Below, one piece after another: positions 26,900 through 35,343 of a stretch of 64,000 nucleotides of DNA. The notes beneath the pieces were generated by a model, which was not told the DNA's origin, made no database searches, and saw nothing but the letters and a program-made list of their open reading frames with translations. Every line of letters starts with the position of its first letter. Within the stretch, counting starts at the first letter, position 1. Made by a program: the position numbers and the translations under genes. The stretch comes from Alphaproteobacteria bacterium (GTDB lineage Bacteria; Pseudomonadota; Alphaproteobacteria; UBA8366), in contig JAJFJD010000046.1 of the NCBI GenBank assembly GCA_021774335.1, positions 62,001 through 126,000 of the forward strand. Reading direction: 5' to 3'.

Positions 26900-28021
26900 A
26901 TGGCCGAGCTTTCGAAAGAAGACACGCCGATGAACCTGCGCACCGGCGGGCAGCGCGCGGCAGGGGAAAACCGCGCCATCGTGATCTGGCTGATCGTCTG
27001 CTGCGGCATGGTCGTGGCGATGATGCTGATTGGCGCGATCACCCGGCTGACCGAATCCGGCCTGTCCATGGTCGAGTGGCGGCCGCTGATCGGCGCTTTC
27101 CCGCCGATATCCGATGCCGAATGGCGCCGCGTCTTCGACCTGTACCGCAAAACCTCGGAATACCGGCTCGAAAACGCGGGGATGAGCCTCGCCGAATTCA
27201 AGACGATTTTCTGGTGGGAATTTATCCACCGGCTTTGGGGCCGCTTGATCGGGGCGGCATTCGGACTGCCGCTGATCTGGTTCGCGGTGCGCGGCTACCT
27301 GACCAAACCGCTGGCGCTTCGGCTGTTCGTCCTATTCCTGCTTGGCGGGGCGCAGGGTGCGATCGGCTGGTGGATGGTGAAGAGCGGTCTCGTCGACCGC
27401 GCCGATGTCAGCCAATACCGCCTGACCGTGCATCTCGGCATGGCCTTCCTCATTCTCGGCGCGATGCTATGGGTCGCCCTCGACCTTGTGAATCGTTCCG
27501 CCGCGACGCCGATATCGCCCCCGGTTTCGCCCCCCGTTTCGCCAAGACTCCGGCGATACGCCGCCGGGTTTCTGCTGCTGATATTCGTGACGGCGCTGTC
27601 GGGCGGCCTGGTCGCGGGGTTGAACGCCGGCTATGCCTATAACGATTGGCCCTATATGAACGGGCAGATCATCCCCGAAGAATACGGCGACCTGACGCCG
27701 GCATGGATCAACCTGTTCGAGAATGTCGCCGCGGTTCAATTCGATCACCGGCTGCTCGCCTACGCGTCGGTTCTGGGGGCGTTGTACCTGTGGATAGCGG
27801 CATGGCGAAACGGCCTGCGGCGCATGGCACGGCGACCCTTCGACCTGCTGGTGATAATGGCACTGGTGCAAGTGGCGCTCGGAGTCTCGACCCTGCTGTT
27901 GGTCGTGCCCACGCCTCTCGCAGTTGCTCATCAGGGTGGCGCAATCACGCTCTTCTGCCTCGCAGTATGGGCAGTCCATACCGTTTATCGAAACCCGGCT
28001 GCGACGGCGCAATCGTCCTAG
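26900..28021 (+). CDS. ctaA: Heme A synthase, COX15/CtaA type 2
   Basis: 373-residue inner-membrane monooxygenase that oxidises the C8 methyl of heme O to the formyl of heme A for aa3-type oxidases. Eight helices in two four-helix halves carry the heme-ligand His of EFIHRLWGR, TVHLGMAFL, QFDHRLLAY and AHQGGA. The ITRLTESGLSMVEWRPL block is typical. Between the halves lies a short repeated linker, PISPPVSPPVSPR, encoded by a direct repeat near 27510. The start could also be the Met at 26930, since neither has a good ribosome site. Its stop shares CTAG with the stop of the convergent hydrolase gene. It implies an aerobic aa3 chain in an organism that also has KorAB. Confidence 0.93.
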   Translation: MAELSKEDTPMNLRTGGQRAAGENRAIVIWLIVCCGMVVAMMLIGAITRLTESGLSMVEWRPLIGAFPPISDAEWRRVFDLYRKTSEYRLENAGMSLAEFKTIFWWEFIHRLWGRLIGAAFGLPLIWFAVRGYLTKPLALRLFVLFLLGGAQGAIGWWMVKSGLVDRADVSQYRLTVHLGMAFLILGAMLWVALDLVNRSAATPISPPVSPPVSPRLRRYAAGFLLLIFVTALSGGLVAGLNAGYAYNDWPYMNGQIIPEEYGDLTPAWINLFENVAAVQFDHRLLAYASVLGALYLWIAAWRNGLRRMARRPFDLLVIMALVQVALGVSTLLLVVPTPLAVAHQGGAITLFCLAVWAVHTVYRNPAATAQSS

Positions 28022-29250
28022 CGGGCGCCCGCCTTCTCCAGCATCGCGTGCAACAGGACCTGGCATCCGGCGGCCAGGTCTTCCGCCGTCGCGTTCTCGA
28101 TCTCGTTGTGGCTGATGCCGTCTTCGCAGGGCACGAAAATCATCCCGCTCGGCGCGACCTTGGCGACATAGACCGCGTCATGGCCCGCCCCGCTGACGAT
28201 GTCGCGGTGAGCGTAGCCGAAGCGGTCTGCGCCGTTCCGCACCGCGTCGACGCAATCAGGATCGAACGGCGTCGCTTCGAAATGCAGGATCTGTTCGAAC
28301 GCCATGTCGAGTTTCGCCTCTTCGGCGATCGCCGCGGCCTGCTCGCGCAACGCTGCATCCATCGCGCTCAGGCGATCATCGATCGGGTGGCGCAGATCGA
28401 TCGTGAGGAAGACCTCTCCGGGAATGACATTCCGGCTATTCGGCCGCACCTGCATCATGCCGACGGTAGCGCAGGCATCCGGCTGGAATTCATGCCCCAA
28501 CCGATTGACCGCATCGACCAACCGGGACGCGCCCAACAGGGCATCTCGGCGGCGCGCCATCGGCGTCGGCCCGGCATGCGCCTCCATTCCCGTTAAGGTG
28601 ACCTCGTACCAGCGCTGCCCTTGCGCGCCGACGACAACGCCGATCGTCTTTTCCTCAGCTTCGAGGATCGGTCCCTGTTCGATATGCGCCTCGAAGTAAG
28701 CCCCGACCGGCCGGTCACCGCATCCGTCACCCTTGTATCCGATGCGTGTGAGCTCCTCGCCCAGCGCTACTCCATCTACATCGGTTGTGGCGTGAATATC
28801 GTCCAACTCGAACAACCCGGCGAACACGCCCGACCCCATCATAGCTGGGGCGAAACGCGATCCTTCCTCATTGGTCCAGACGGCGACTTCGACCGGTGCA
28901 TCGGTCTCAACGCTCGCGTCGTTAAGCGATCGTATAACCTCCAATCCGGCGAGCACACCATACGCGCCGTCGAACTTGCCGCCGGTCGGCTGGCTGTCCA
29001 AATGGCTGCCGGTCACCACCGGCGGCAGGTCGTCATTGCGGCCCGGCCGGCGCGCGAAGATATTACCCATCGCATCGACCGAGACGCGGCATCCGGCGGA
29101 TTCGCACCATTCGATGAAAAGATCGCGCGATTGCTTATCGAGATCGGTCAGCGCCAAACGGCAGACGCCACCCTTTTGGGTGGCGCCGATTTCAGCCATC
29201 GTCATCAGGCTGTCCCACAGCCGCTGGCCATCGATCGTCAGGTTTTCCAC
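28018..29250 (-). CDS. Zn-dependent M20-family amidohydrolase (allantoate amidohydrolase / N-carbamoylase type)
   Basis: 410-residue hydrolase of the hydantoinase/carbamoylase branch of M20. The di-metal site is visible: TGSHLDSQPTGGKFDGAYGVLAGLEV (His and Asp ligands), WTNEEGSRFAPAMMGSGVFAG (Glu pair), FEAHIEQGPILE (His) and the late SGAGHDAVYVAKVAPSGMIFVP and ISHNEIEN (His). Members remove a carbamoyl or ureido group from N-carbamoyl amino acids, ureidopropionate or allantoate; motifs do not separate these. No transporter or hydantoinase is adjacent. It overlaps heme A synthase at the stop codons and runs toward it. Confidence 0.88.
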   Translation of the reverse strand: MENLTIDGQRLWDSLMTMAEIGATQKGGVCRLALTDLDKQSRDLFIEWCESAGCRVSVDAMGNIFARRPGRNDDLPPVVTGSHLDSQPTGGKFDGAYGVLAGLEVIRSLNDASVETDAPVEVAVWTNEEGSRFAPAMMGSGVFAGLFELDDIHATTDVDGVALGEELTRIGYKGDGCGDRPVGAYFEAHIEQGPILEAEEKTIGVVVGAQGQRWYEVTLTGMEAHAGPTPMARRRDALLGASRLVDAVNRLGHEFQPDACATVGMMQVRPNSRNVIPGEVFLTIDLRHPIDDRLSAMDAALREQAAAIAEEAKLDMAFEQILHFEATPFDPDCVDAVRNGADRFGYAHRDIVSGAGHDAVYVAKVAPSGMIFVPCEDGISHNEIENATAEDLAAGCQVLLHAMLEKAGAR

Positions 29251-29323
29251 GGCACACCTCTCAGGAAAGGCGACCCCGGTTCCGAACGACGCGCCCCGGC
29301 CTCACAAGAGACCGTGACGGTGT

Positions 29324-29812
29324 CTAGCCTTTGACGACCAGATTGTAGTCCGGGGTCGGATTTAACGGACAGGAGTAAAGATACTTGCCCGGCTTCAACT
29401 CGACCACATAATCCTTCGTCGTCCCCGTGTCGAGGCCACCACCGGACACACTCGTCTTGTTCAGCTTGTGCAGCGGGTTTTTCCAATTGTAGTCGTGCTC
29501 GCGGACCCAGAAGCCCAACGAGTAGGGAACGTTCTTGTTCTTCACCCTGAAAATATATTTTCCTGGCTTCAACTCGAGCGTCTTGGCTTTCGCCAGCCGG
29601 TCGGCACCGGACTTCGCATTGATCGTATTGCAGTCGGCGGCCTTCTTCGGCGTGTATTTATGATCGACGCCATTCTCGGATTCGATAAATTGGCACCCGA
29701 CCTGTGTCAGGTTGATCACGGTCGGCTCGGCGGCGCGGGTAACGGACATTGCGCCCAACAGAGCGGCGCCGGCCAGGCCAACGGTAAATGCGGATCGCTT
29801 GATACCGGTCAT
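29324..29812 (-). CDS. Secreted cupredoxin-like protein with an internal repeat
   Basis: 162-residue exported protein I cannot assign to a named family. Residues 1-28 are a Sec signal (Lys/Arg start, AGAALLGAMSV core, cleavage near TRA-A). The mature part is beta-rich and repeats itself: ELKPGKY occurs at 80-86 and again at 138-144, each followed by a strand. The C-terminal segment KYLYSCPLNPTPDYNLVVKG resembles the metal-binding end of cupredoxins, with Cys148 and possible His ligands at 51, 106 and 115, but the Met ligand is missing. Cys40 and Cys61 may form a disulfide. AAAGG stands 8 bases before the ATG. It is divergent from soxB, 270 bases away. Confidence 0.7.
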   Translation of the reverse strand: MTGIKRSAFTVGLAGAALLGAMSVTRAAEPTVINLTQVGCQFIESENGVDHKYTPKKAADCNTINAKSGADRLAKAKTLELKPGKYIFRVKNKNVPYSLGFWVREHDYNWKNPLHKLNKTSVSGGGLDTGTTKDYVVELKPGKYLYSCPLNPTPDYNLVVKG

Positions 29813-30038
29813 CGGTTAACCTTTCTTGCAATGAAACAAGCTGGTCCATAAATGTTTAGAATAGTTATAACGTTCAACACAACATTCCGTGAGTATCGCA
29901 AAAAGATATAACGCGTGGATAACGAAAGCATAAAGTTTTTGTAAAGGCGTCACTGCCCGCCGCCGCCATCCCCCGGAAATGAAAAGGATATTGCATCGTT
30001 AGCGGCAAGCGCTATAGGGTCTGTGGCAGGGGAGAACC

Positions 30039-30057
30039 GGGGGTGCGCAGCACCCCT
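30039..30057 (+). other. Hairpin in the soxB leader
   Basis: GGGGTGC-GCA-GCACCCC is a perfect 7-bp stem with a 3-base loop, extendable by a G-T pair, 26 bases before the soxB start. No T-run follows on either strand, so it is unlikely to be a terminator. With no clear Shine-Dalgarno before soxB, it may affect translation of the sox operon. Confidence 0.4.
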
Positions 30058-30082
30058 AACAAAATAAAACCCGGTCGCTTCG

Positions 30083-31324
30083 ATGCCGTTCGGACTACTC
30101 AAATTCGGGTTGTCGAAAACCTATCCGGCCCGCCGTATTCTGCCGCGACAACACGATCTTAAATCGCGATACGACGTGGTCATCATCGGCGCCGGCGGAC
30201 ATGGTCTGGCGGCCGCCTATTACCTCGCGACACGGCATGGGATCACCAATGTCGCGGTTCTCGACAAAGGATATCTCGGCGGCGGCAACACCGCGCGCAA
30301 CACGGCGATTATCCGCTCCAACTATCTGACGCCCGAAGGGGTCGCTTTCTACAAGGAATCGATGGACTTGTGGGGCGGACTGTCGGACGAGTTCGATCTC
30401 AACATCCTGTATTCGACCCGGGGACATCTGACCCTCGCACATACCGACGGCGCGTTGCGCACCGCACGCTGGCGCGCCGAGGTGAACAAACATCTCGGCG
30501 TCGAGTCCGAACTGATCTATCCGGACGAGATCGCGCGCCTCTGCCCACAGCTCGATCTCTCCAAGGATGTCCGCTACCCGGTCCTGGGCGCATTGCATCA
30601 CCCGCCCGGCGCAACCGCCCGGCATGACGCGGTAGCCTGGGGATATGCCGAAGGCGCGGCGCGGCACGGCGTCGAAATCCATCAGCACACCGAAGTAACG
30701 GGCATCAATGTCAAAAGCGGTCGGGTTACCGGTGTCGAGACAACGCGCGGCACCATCGAATGCGGCCAGGTCTTGCAGGCGGTTGCCGGGGCTTCATCAC
30801 TGGTCGCCGGGATGGCCGGGCTGAAGCTGCCGATCAAGACCATCCCCTTGCAGGCCTGCGTGTCGGTCCCGCTGAAACCCTTCCTCGATCCGATCATCGT
30901 CTCTGGCAGCCTGCATGTCTACATCTGGCAGACGTCCCGGGGCGAGCTTGTGATGGGTGGTGCAACCGACCCGTATCCGCTGTATTCCACGCGCTCGACG
31001 CTCGACTTCAAGGAAGGGTTGATGGCGCATATCCTCGAACTCTTCCCCTTCCTGTCCGAAGTGCGGTTGAACCGCCAATGGGCCGGAATGGCCGATATGA
31101 CGCCCGATTTCTCACCGGTGATGGGCATGACGCCAATCGGCGGCTACTACATCGATTCGGGCTGGGGCACGTGGGGCTTCAAGGCAACACCGGTCGCCGG
31201 TTTCCGCATGGCCGAGTGTATCTCGAACAATCGCCAACCGGACCTGCTTCACCCTTTCCGCATCGGACGCTTCGACACCTTCAGCCAAGTCGGCGAAAAG
31301 GGCGCGGCCTCGGTCGGGCATTAA
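30083..31324 (+). CDS. soxB: Sarcosine oxidase, beta subunit (heterotetrameric)
   Basis: 413-residue flavoprotein subunit that oxidises sarcosine (N-methylglycine) to glycine, passing electrons from FAD to FMN and O2. It has the dinucleotide fold DVVIIGAGGHGLAAAYYLA at about 31-50, followed by GGGNTARNTAIIRSNY. His181 in TARHDAVAWGYA aligns with the His that carries covalent FMN in characterised SoxB. The C-terminal part has GWGTWGFKATPVAGF. First gene of soxBDAG; soxD starts 12 bases after its stop. Dimethylglycine or another N-methyl amino acid is a possible alternative substrate, given the unusual SoxD. Confidence 0.92.
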   Translation: MPFGLLKFGLSKTYPARRILPRQHDLKSRYDVVIIGAGGHGLAAAYYLATRHGITNVAVLDKGYLGGGNTARNTAIIRSNYLTPEGVAFYKESMDLWGGLSDEFDLNILYSTRGHLTLAHTDGALRTARWRAEVNKHLGVESELIYPDEIARLCPQLDLSKDVRYPVLGALHHPPGATARHDAVAWGYAEGAARHGVEIHQHTEVTGINVKSGRVTGVETTRGTIECGQVLQAVAGASSLVAGMAGLKLPIKTIPLQACVSVPLKPFLDPIIVSGSLHVYIWQTSRGELVMGGATDPYPLYSTRSTLDFKEGLMAHILELFPFLSEVRLNRQWAGMADMTPDFSPVMGMTPIGGYYIDSGWGTWGFKATPVAGFRMAECISNNRQPDLLHPFRIGRFDTFSQVGEKGAASVGH

Positions 31325-31336
31325 GGGGCGGATGCG

Positions 31337-31618
31337 ATGAAGATAATGCACTGCCCGTTGAACGGCCCACGCAACATCCAGGAATTCGTGTATGGCGGCG
31401 AGGTCCAGGACATGCCGGCCGACGACGCGCCGGACACCGCCTGGGCGGACTACGTCTTTCTTGAAAACAATGCCGCCGCGGTGGTGCAGGAATGGTGGAT
31501 GCACGCCGCCAGCGGCTATTGGTTCATCGCCGAGCGCGACACCCGGGCGGACGAAATCCTGCGCACCTATGCGCCCGGCGATGCGACGCAAGCAGCAGCC
31601 GAAACGGGTGATGCATGA
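31337..31618 (+). CDS. soxD: Sarcosine oxidase, delta subunit, variant lacking two zinc ligands
   Basis: 93-residue smallest subunit of the heterotetramer. Family blocks are present: PRNIQEFVYGGEV and EWWMHAASGYWFIAERDT. In the crystallised Corynebacterium enzyme SoxD binds zinc through Cys6, Cys9, His59 and Cys63. Here Cys6 and His56 remain, but the second Cys is Asn9 and the fourth ligand position is Gly60, so zinc binding is unlikely. The CPLNGPRN form is one I recall from other alphaproteobacteria, so this is a subfamily, not decay. Its stop overlaps the soxA start as ATGA. Confidence 0.88.
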   Translation: MKIMHCPLNGPRNIQEFVYGGEVQDMPADDAPDTAWADYVFLENNAAAVVQEWWMHAASGYWFIAERDTRADEILRTYAPGDATQAAAETGDA

Positions 31619-34506
31619 CAACCCGGCTGGCGCCCCCCTACGGCTTGTTGCTCGACCGCGACCGGTCGATCCGTTTCACCTTCGAGGGCCAGCGGTTCGA
31701 AGGCTATGGCGGCGACACCATCGCCAGCGCGTTGGCGGCGAACGACATGTGGCTGCTGTCCCGGTCGTTCAAATACCATCGCCCGCGCGGCATCCTCAGC
31801 ATGTCCGGCGACGACGCCAACACGCTGGTGCAGCTTCCCGACGAACCCAATGTCCTGGCCGACCTCTATAAGATCCGCGATGGCCTTGCTGTGAAGGGAC
31901 AACATTACATCGGCAGCCTGCGCAGCGATGGGGGCCAATGGATCGAGCGCATCGCCAAGTTCCTGCCGGTCGGATTCTACTACCGCGCCTTCCATAAACC
32001 TCGGGGCATCTGGGATTTCTGGGAGAAACGCATCCGGGCGCGGGCCGGGCTGGGCGTCGTCAACGAAGCCGTTCGTGACCGCTATTACGACAAGGAATAC
32101 GCCTTTGCCGATGTCGCCGTCGTCGGCGCGGGAGCCGCCGGCGTCGCGGCCGCCGTCGAGGCTGCACGCGCCGGCCGTCAGGTCGTCCTGATCGAACGCC
32201 AGCCGATCCTCGGCGGGGCGTTGAACCATGCCCGTATCGACGTGCGGGCGGCACGGGGCGTCGATCTCGCCGGCGCCCTTGCCCAGGATCTCGCCGCGGT
32301 CGAAGACCGCATCACGATCATGACCGACGCGACATGCACCGGGCTGTTCGACGACAACCTGCTCGCCGTGGTCACCGACAGCCGCCTGATCAAACTGCGC
32401 GCCAAACAGGTCGTCCTGGCAACCGGCGCCATCGAACAACCGATGGTCTTCGCGAACAACGATCTGCCAGGGATCATGGTGGGGTCGGCAGCGCAGCGTC
32501 TGCTGTGGCTCTATGCGGTCCGGCCCGGCCGGCACGCGGTGGTGGTGACGGCCAACGGCGACGGCTACGGCGTTGCACTCGATCTCGCCGAAGCGGGCGT
32601 AACAATCCAGGCGATCGTCGACCTTCGCGAAAAAATCACACCGGACCCCCGGGTGGAGGAAGCCGTTTCCCGGCGATATACGATCCTGCAGGGGTTCACG
32701 GTCGACAGTGCAATCGCCAATGACGGCGGGCGCCATCTCGCTGCGGTCGATCTCTCCCCCGTCGAAACCGATCAAACGCAGGATCTGGAGCGCCACCGTA
32801 TTCCCTGCGACCTGCTTTGCGTGTCCACCGGTTGGGCGCCGGCAGCGTCGCTGGCGGCCCATGCCGGCGCAACCGTCGCCTACGACGAGACCGCAAACAC
32901 GTTCACGGTCCGCGATCTTCCACCCACGATCCAGGCCGCGGGCACGCTTGCCGGGCACTGGGACACGGAAGACGCCATCGCGCACGGACGATATGCCGGA
33001 TGGCGCGCCGCCGGCGGTACCGGCGAATCACCGCCGCGGCCCGAACCAAAACAGATTTCGGTGAGCGATTCGTTCCCTTGTTCGGAAGCGGGCGGCGGCA
33101 AAGCCTTCGTCGATTTCGACGAGGACCTGACGCCGGAAGATATCCGCAACAGCATTGCCGAAGGGTTCGACCATATCGAACTGCTCAAACGGTTTTCGAC
33201 CGTCGGCATGGGCCCCAGTCAGGGCCGGCAATCGGTCACAAACGCCTTGCGGCTGCTGTGCCGTGAGACCGGGCAGCCGATCCAGGATTCGCGCGGCTGG
33301 ACCAACCGGCCCCCGGCCTTTCCGGAAAAGATCGGCCAACTTGCCGGCCGCGGCTTCGATCCGGTTCGGAAGACGCCGATTCATGACCGCCATCTCGAGG
33401 CCGGCGCCAGCATGATGGTCGCCGGTGCCTGGCTCCGCCCGGTTTGTTACGGAGCGGACCCGGCGAAAGCTGCCGCAGCCGAGGTCCGCGCGGTTCGCGA
33501 CAACGTCGGGCTGATCGACGTCTCGACGCTGGGCGGGATCGATCTGCGCGGCCCGGAGGCGGCAGAATTCCTGAACCGGCTGTATACGATGAGCTATTTG
33601 AAGCAGCCGGTTGGCCGAGGACGCTATGCGCTGATGTGCGACATGACCGGTGCGATCATGGACGACGGCGTCGCCTGCCGGATGGCCGAGGATCATTTCT
33701 ACGTCACCGCCACGACCGGCAATTCGGACGGCGTTTACCGGTCGATGCTCCAGTGGAACGCGCAATGGCGCCTCGAAGTCGATATCGCGAACATGACCGG
33801 CGCTTTCGCCGCGGTGAACATCGCCGGGCCGCAGTCGCGCCGGGTGCTGGAACCGCTCTGCGAAGGCATCGACCTGTCCGCCTCGGGCTTTCCCTATATG
33901 GCGGTTGGCGAAGCGTCGGTAGCGGGTATTCCTGCGCGCATCATGCGCGTGGGTTTCGTCGGTGAGCTGGGATATGAGATCCACGTTCCGGCCAGTTGCG
34001 GCGAAGCCCTGTGGGACGCCCTGACCGATGCCGGCCGACCGTATCATTGCCAGCCTTTCGGCGTCGAGGCGCAGCGAATTCTGCGGCTCGAAAAGGGCCA
34101 TATCATCATCGGCCAGGACACCGATGGATTGACCCATCCTCACGAGGCCGGCATGGGCTGGGCGGTCAGCAAGCAGAAACCCTTCTTCGTCGGGAAACGG
34201 GCGATCGACATCCAAATGGCGCGCGGCCTCGGCCGCGTGCTCGCCGGCTTCACGTTACCGGCCCAAACCGCCGTCCTGCCGGAGGAATGCCATCTCGTCT
34301 TTAAGGGCAACGATATCGTCGGGCGCGTCACCTCCATTGTCCGGTCGCCGACGCTGGGATACCCGATCGGCATGGCTTATGTAGCGCCGGATCAAGCGGA
34401 ACCGGGCATGCCGATCCTCATCAAGGGACCGATGGGACGGTACCTCCAGGGAACGGTGACTGCGCTGCCCTTCTACGATCCCGAGAATACCCGGCAGGCA
34501 GGATGA
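31615..34506 (+). CDS. soxA: Sarcosine oxidase, alpha subunit
   Basis: 963-residue largest subunit. An N-terminal ferredoxin-like segment (RFTFEGQRFEGYGGDTIASALAAN) precedes the NAD+-binding fold VAVVGAGAAGVAAAVEAARAG (about 165-185), a second nucleotide-fold region (GRHAVVVTANGDGYGVALDLAEAG) and a C-terminal GcvT-like domain (from about 600, e.g. VRDNVGLIDVSTLGGIDLRGPEAAEFLNRLY, and LRLEKGHIIIGQDTDG) that binds tetrahydrofolate. It accepts the iminium/methylene group to give 5,10-methylene-THF, linking N-methylglycine oxidation to one-carbon metabolism. It overlaps soxD and soxG by ATGA at both ends, so the four genes are tightly coupled. Confidence 0.93.
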   Translation: MTTRLAPPYGLLLDRDRSIRFTFEGQRFEGYGGDTIASALAANDMWLLSRSFKYHRPRGILSMSGDDANTLVQLPDEPNVLADLYKIRDGLAVKGQHYIGSLRSDGGQWIERIAKFLPVGFYYRAFHKPRGIWDFWEKRIRARAGLGVVNEAVRDRYYDKEYAFADVAVVGAGAAGVAAAVEAARAGRQVVLIERQPILGGALNHARIDVRAARGVDLAGALAQDLAAVEDRITIMTDATCTGLFDDNLLAVVTDSRLIKLRAKQVVLATGAIEQPMVFANNDLPGIMVGSAAQRLLWLYAVRPGRHAVVVTANGDGYGVALDLAEAGVTIQAIVDLREKITPDPRVEEAVSRRYTILQGFTVDSAIANDGGRHLAAVDLSPVETDQTQDLERHRIPCDLLCVSTGWAPAASLAAHAGATVAYDETANTFTVRDLPPTIQAAGTLAGHWDTEDAIAHGRYAGWRAAGGTGESPPRPEPKQISVSDSFPCSEAGGGKAFVDFDEDLTPEDIRNSIAEGFDHIELLKRFSTVGMGPSQGRQSVTNALRLLCRETGQPIQDSRGWTNRPPAFPEKIGQLAGRGFDPVRKTPIHDRHLEAGASMMVAGAWLRPVCYGADPAKAAAAEVRAVRDNVGLIDVSTLGGIDLRGPEAAEFLNRLYTMSYLKQPVGRGRYALMCDMTGAIMDDGVACRMAEDHFYVTATTGNSDGVYRSMLQWNAQWRLEVDIANMTGAFAAVNIAGPQSRRVLEPLCEGIDLSASGFPYMAVGEASVAGIPARIMRVGFVGELGYEIHVPASCGEALWDALTDAGRPYHCQPFGVEAQRILRLEKGHIIIGQDTDGLTHPHEAGMGWAVSKQKPFFVGKRAIDIQMARGLGRVLAGFTLPAQTAVLPEECHLVFKGNDIVGRVTSIVRSPTLGYPIGMAYVAPDQAEPGMPILIKGPMGRYLQGTVTALPFYDPENTRQAG

Positions 34507-35207
34507 GCAGCGCCATGATGACCGACCCCACCCAATATCCGCGCCGCAGCTTCGTCTATCGCAGACTGCGGGACGCCGGTGCGGTTTTCGCCGATTGCGG
34601 CGACACCGCCATCGCCGACGCCTATCCGGGACGCGGCGGCCTGCCGTCCCGGCTGGCCTTGATCGACCTGTCGCCCTTGCCGCGTATCGGCTTCAAGGGG
34701 CCGCAAACGCTTGAATGGCTGTCGCGGCAGGCGGTCACCGTATCGCCGCAGAACAACCGGGCGGAACGGCAAACCGACGGTGCGCTGGCCATCCGTTTGG
34801 CCGACACCGAGGTGACGGTCCTCGGCGACATCGATGGCCGCGACAACACGATCTCCCGGCTCGAGGCCCGCACGCCCGGCGGCGGCTGCTATCCGGTCCC
34901 ACGGCGCGACAGCCACGCCTGGTTCGTGTTGTGCGGCGACAAGGCACCCGATTGTCTGCAGAAACTCTGTGGCGTTGATTTTCGGCTCAACCAGTTCGAC
35001 GATCTCGCCGTCGCACAAACGTCCCTCGCGCGGCTCTCGGCGCAGATCATTCGCCAGGACCATGGCGGCAGTCCGGCCTTCCATCTGTTGGCCGACAGCG
35101 CCTCGGCGCTCTACCTATGGGATGTCCTCGCGGACGCTATGGATGAGTATCTCGGCGGCCTAGCCGGCCGGGCGGGCTTGCGGGCATTGCGGGAACAGCA
35201 ACCCTAA
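34503..35207 (+). CDS. soxG: Sarcosine oxidase, gamma subunit
   Basis: 234-residue subunit with a truncated GcvT-like fold: ALIDLSPLPRIGFKGPQTLEWLSRQ, an RLADTEVTVLGD strand pair, HAWFVLCGDKAPDCLQKLCGVDFR, and VAQTSLARLSAQIIRQDHGGSPAFHLLADSASALYLWDVL. SoxG binds alongside SoxA and the covalent FMN region and has no known catalysis of its own. It starts within the soxA stop (ATGA) and ends the operon. A 7-bp hairpin lies 26 bases after the stop. Confidence 0.87.
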   Translation: MSSAMMTDPTQYPRRSFVYRRLRDAGAVFADCGDTAIADAYPGRGGLPSRLALIDLSPLPRIGFKGPQTLEWLSRQAVTVSPQNNRAERQTDGALAIRLADTEVTVLGDIDGRDNTISRLEARTPGGGCYPVPRRDSHAWFVLCGDKAPDCLQKLCGVDFRLNQFDDLAVAQTSLARLSAQIIRQDHGGSPAFHLLADSASALYLWDVLADAMDEYLGGLAGRAGLRALREQQP

Positions 35208-35232
35208 GGTGGTTCCAAAAGCGCCAGCACTT

Positions 35233-35252
35233 CTGTTGCGATGCAGCAACAG
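35233..35252 (+). other. Hairpin downstream of soxG
   Basis: CTGTTGC-GATGCA-GCAACAG is a perfect 7-bp stem with a 6-base loop, without a T-run. It may be the 3' boundary of the sox mRNA. Bases 35234-35245 are the exact reverse complement of 35339-35350 at the start of the small RNA locus. Confidence 0.45.
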
Positions 35253-35308
35253 CAACCCAGCCATGCGTCGGTGTGGCAATTTATCCACCGATTCCGAGCC
35301 AAATAACC

Positions 35309-35337
35309 TTGAAAATTAGGGAATGCTTTGCCATATA
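35309..35337 (+). promoter_or_regulatory. Sigma-70-like promoter of the candidate small RNA
   Basis: TTGAAA at 35309-35314 and CATATA at 35332-35337 are separated by 17 bases; a TATATT reading of the -10 at 35334-35339 gives 19. Transcription would begin near 35344, exactly at the first base of the perfect stem of the small RNA. Confidence 0.6.
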
Positions 35338-35343
35338 TTGCAT

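Noticed and set aside
27505..27545. Tandem repeat in the heme A synthase gene as a mobile or variable repeat
   Set aside because: Only about two in-frame copies coding PPVS in a linker between helices; ordinary low-complexity sequence.
29950..30082. Glycine or other riboswitch upstream of the sox operon
   Set aside because: Glycine would be a logical ligand, but none of the conserved glycine-riboswitch core sequences are visible; only one simple hairpin is seen.
31567..32985. 472-codon open frame opposite soxA
   Set aside because: Antisense shadow inside a gene tightly coupled to soxD and soxG.
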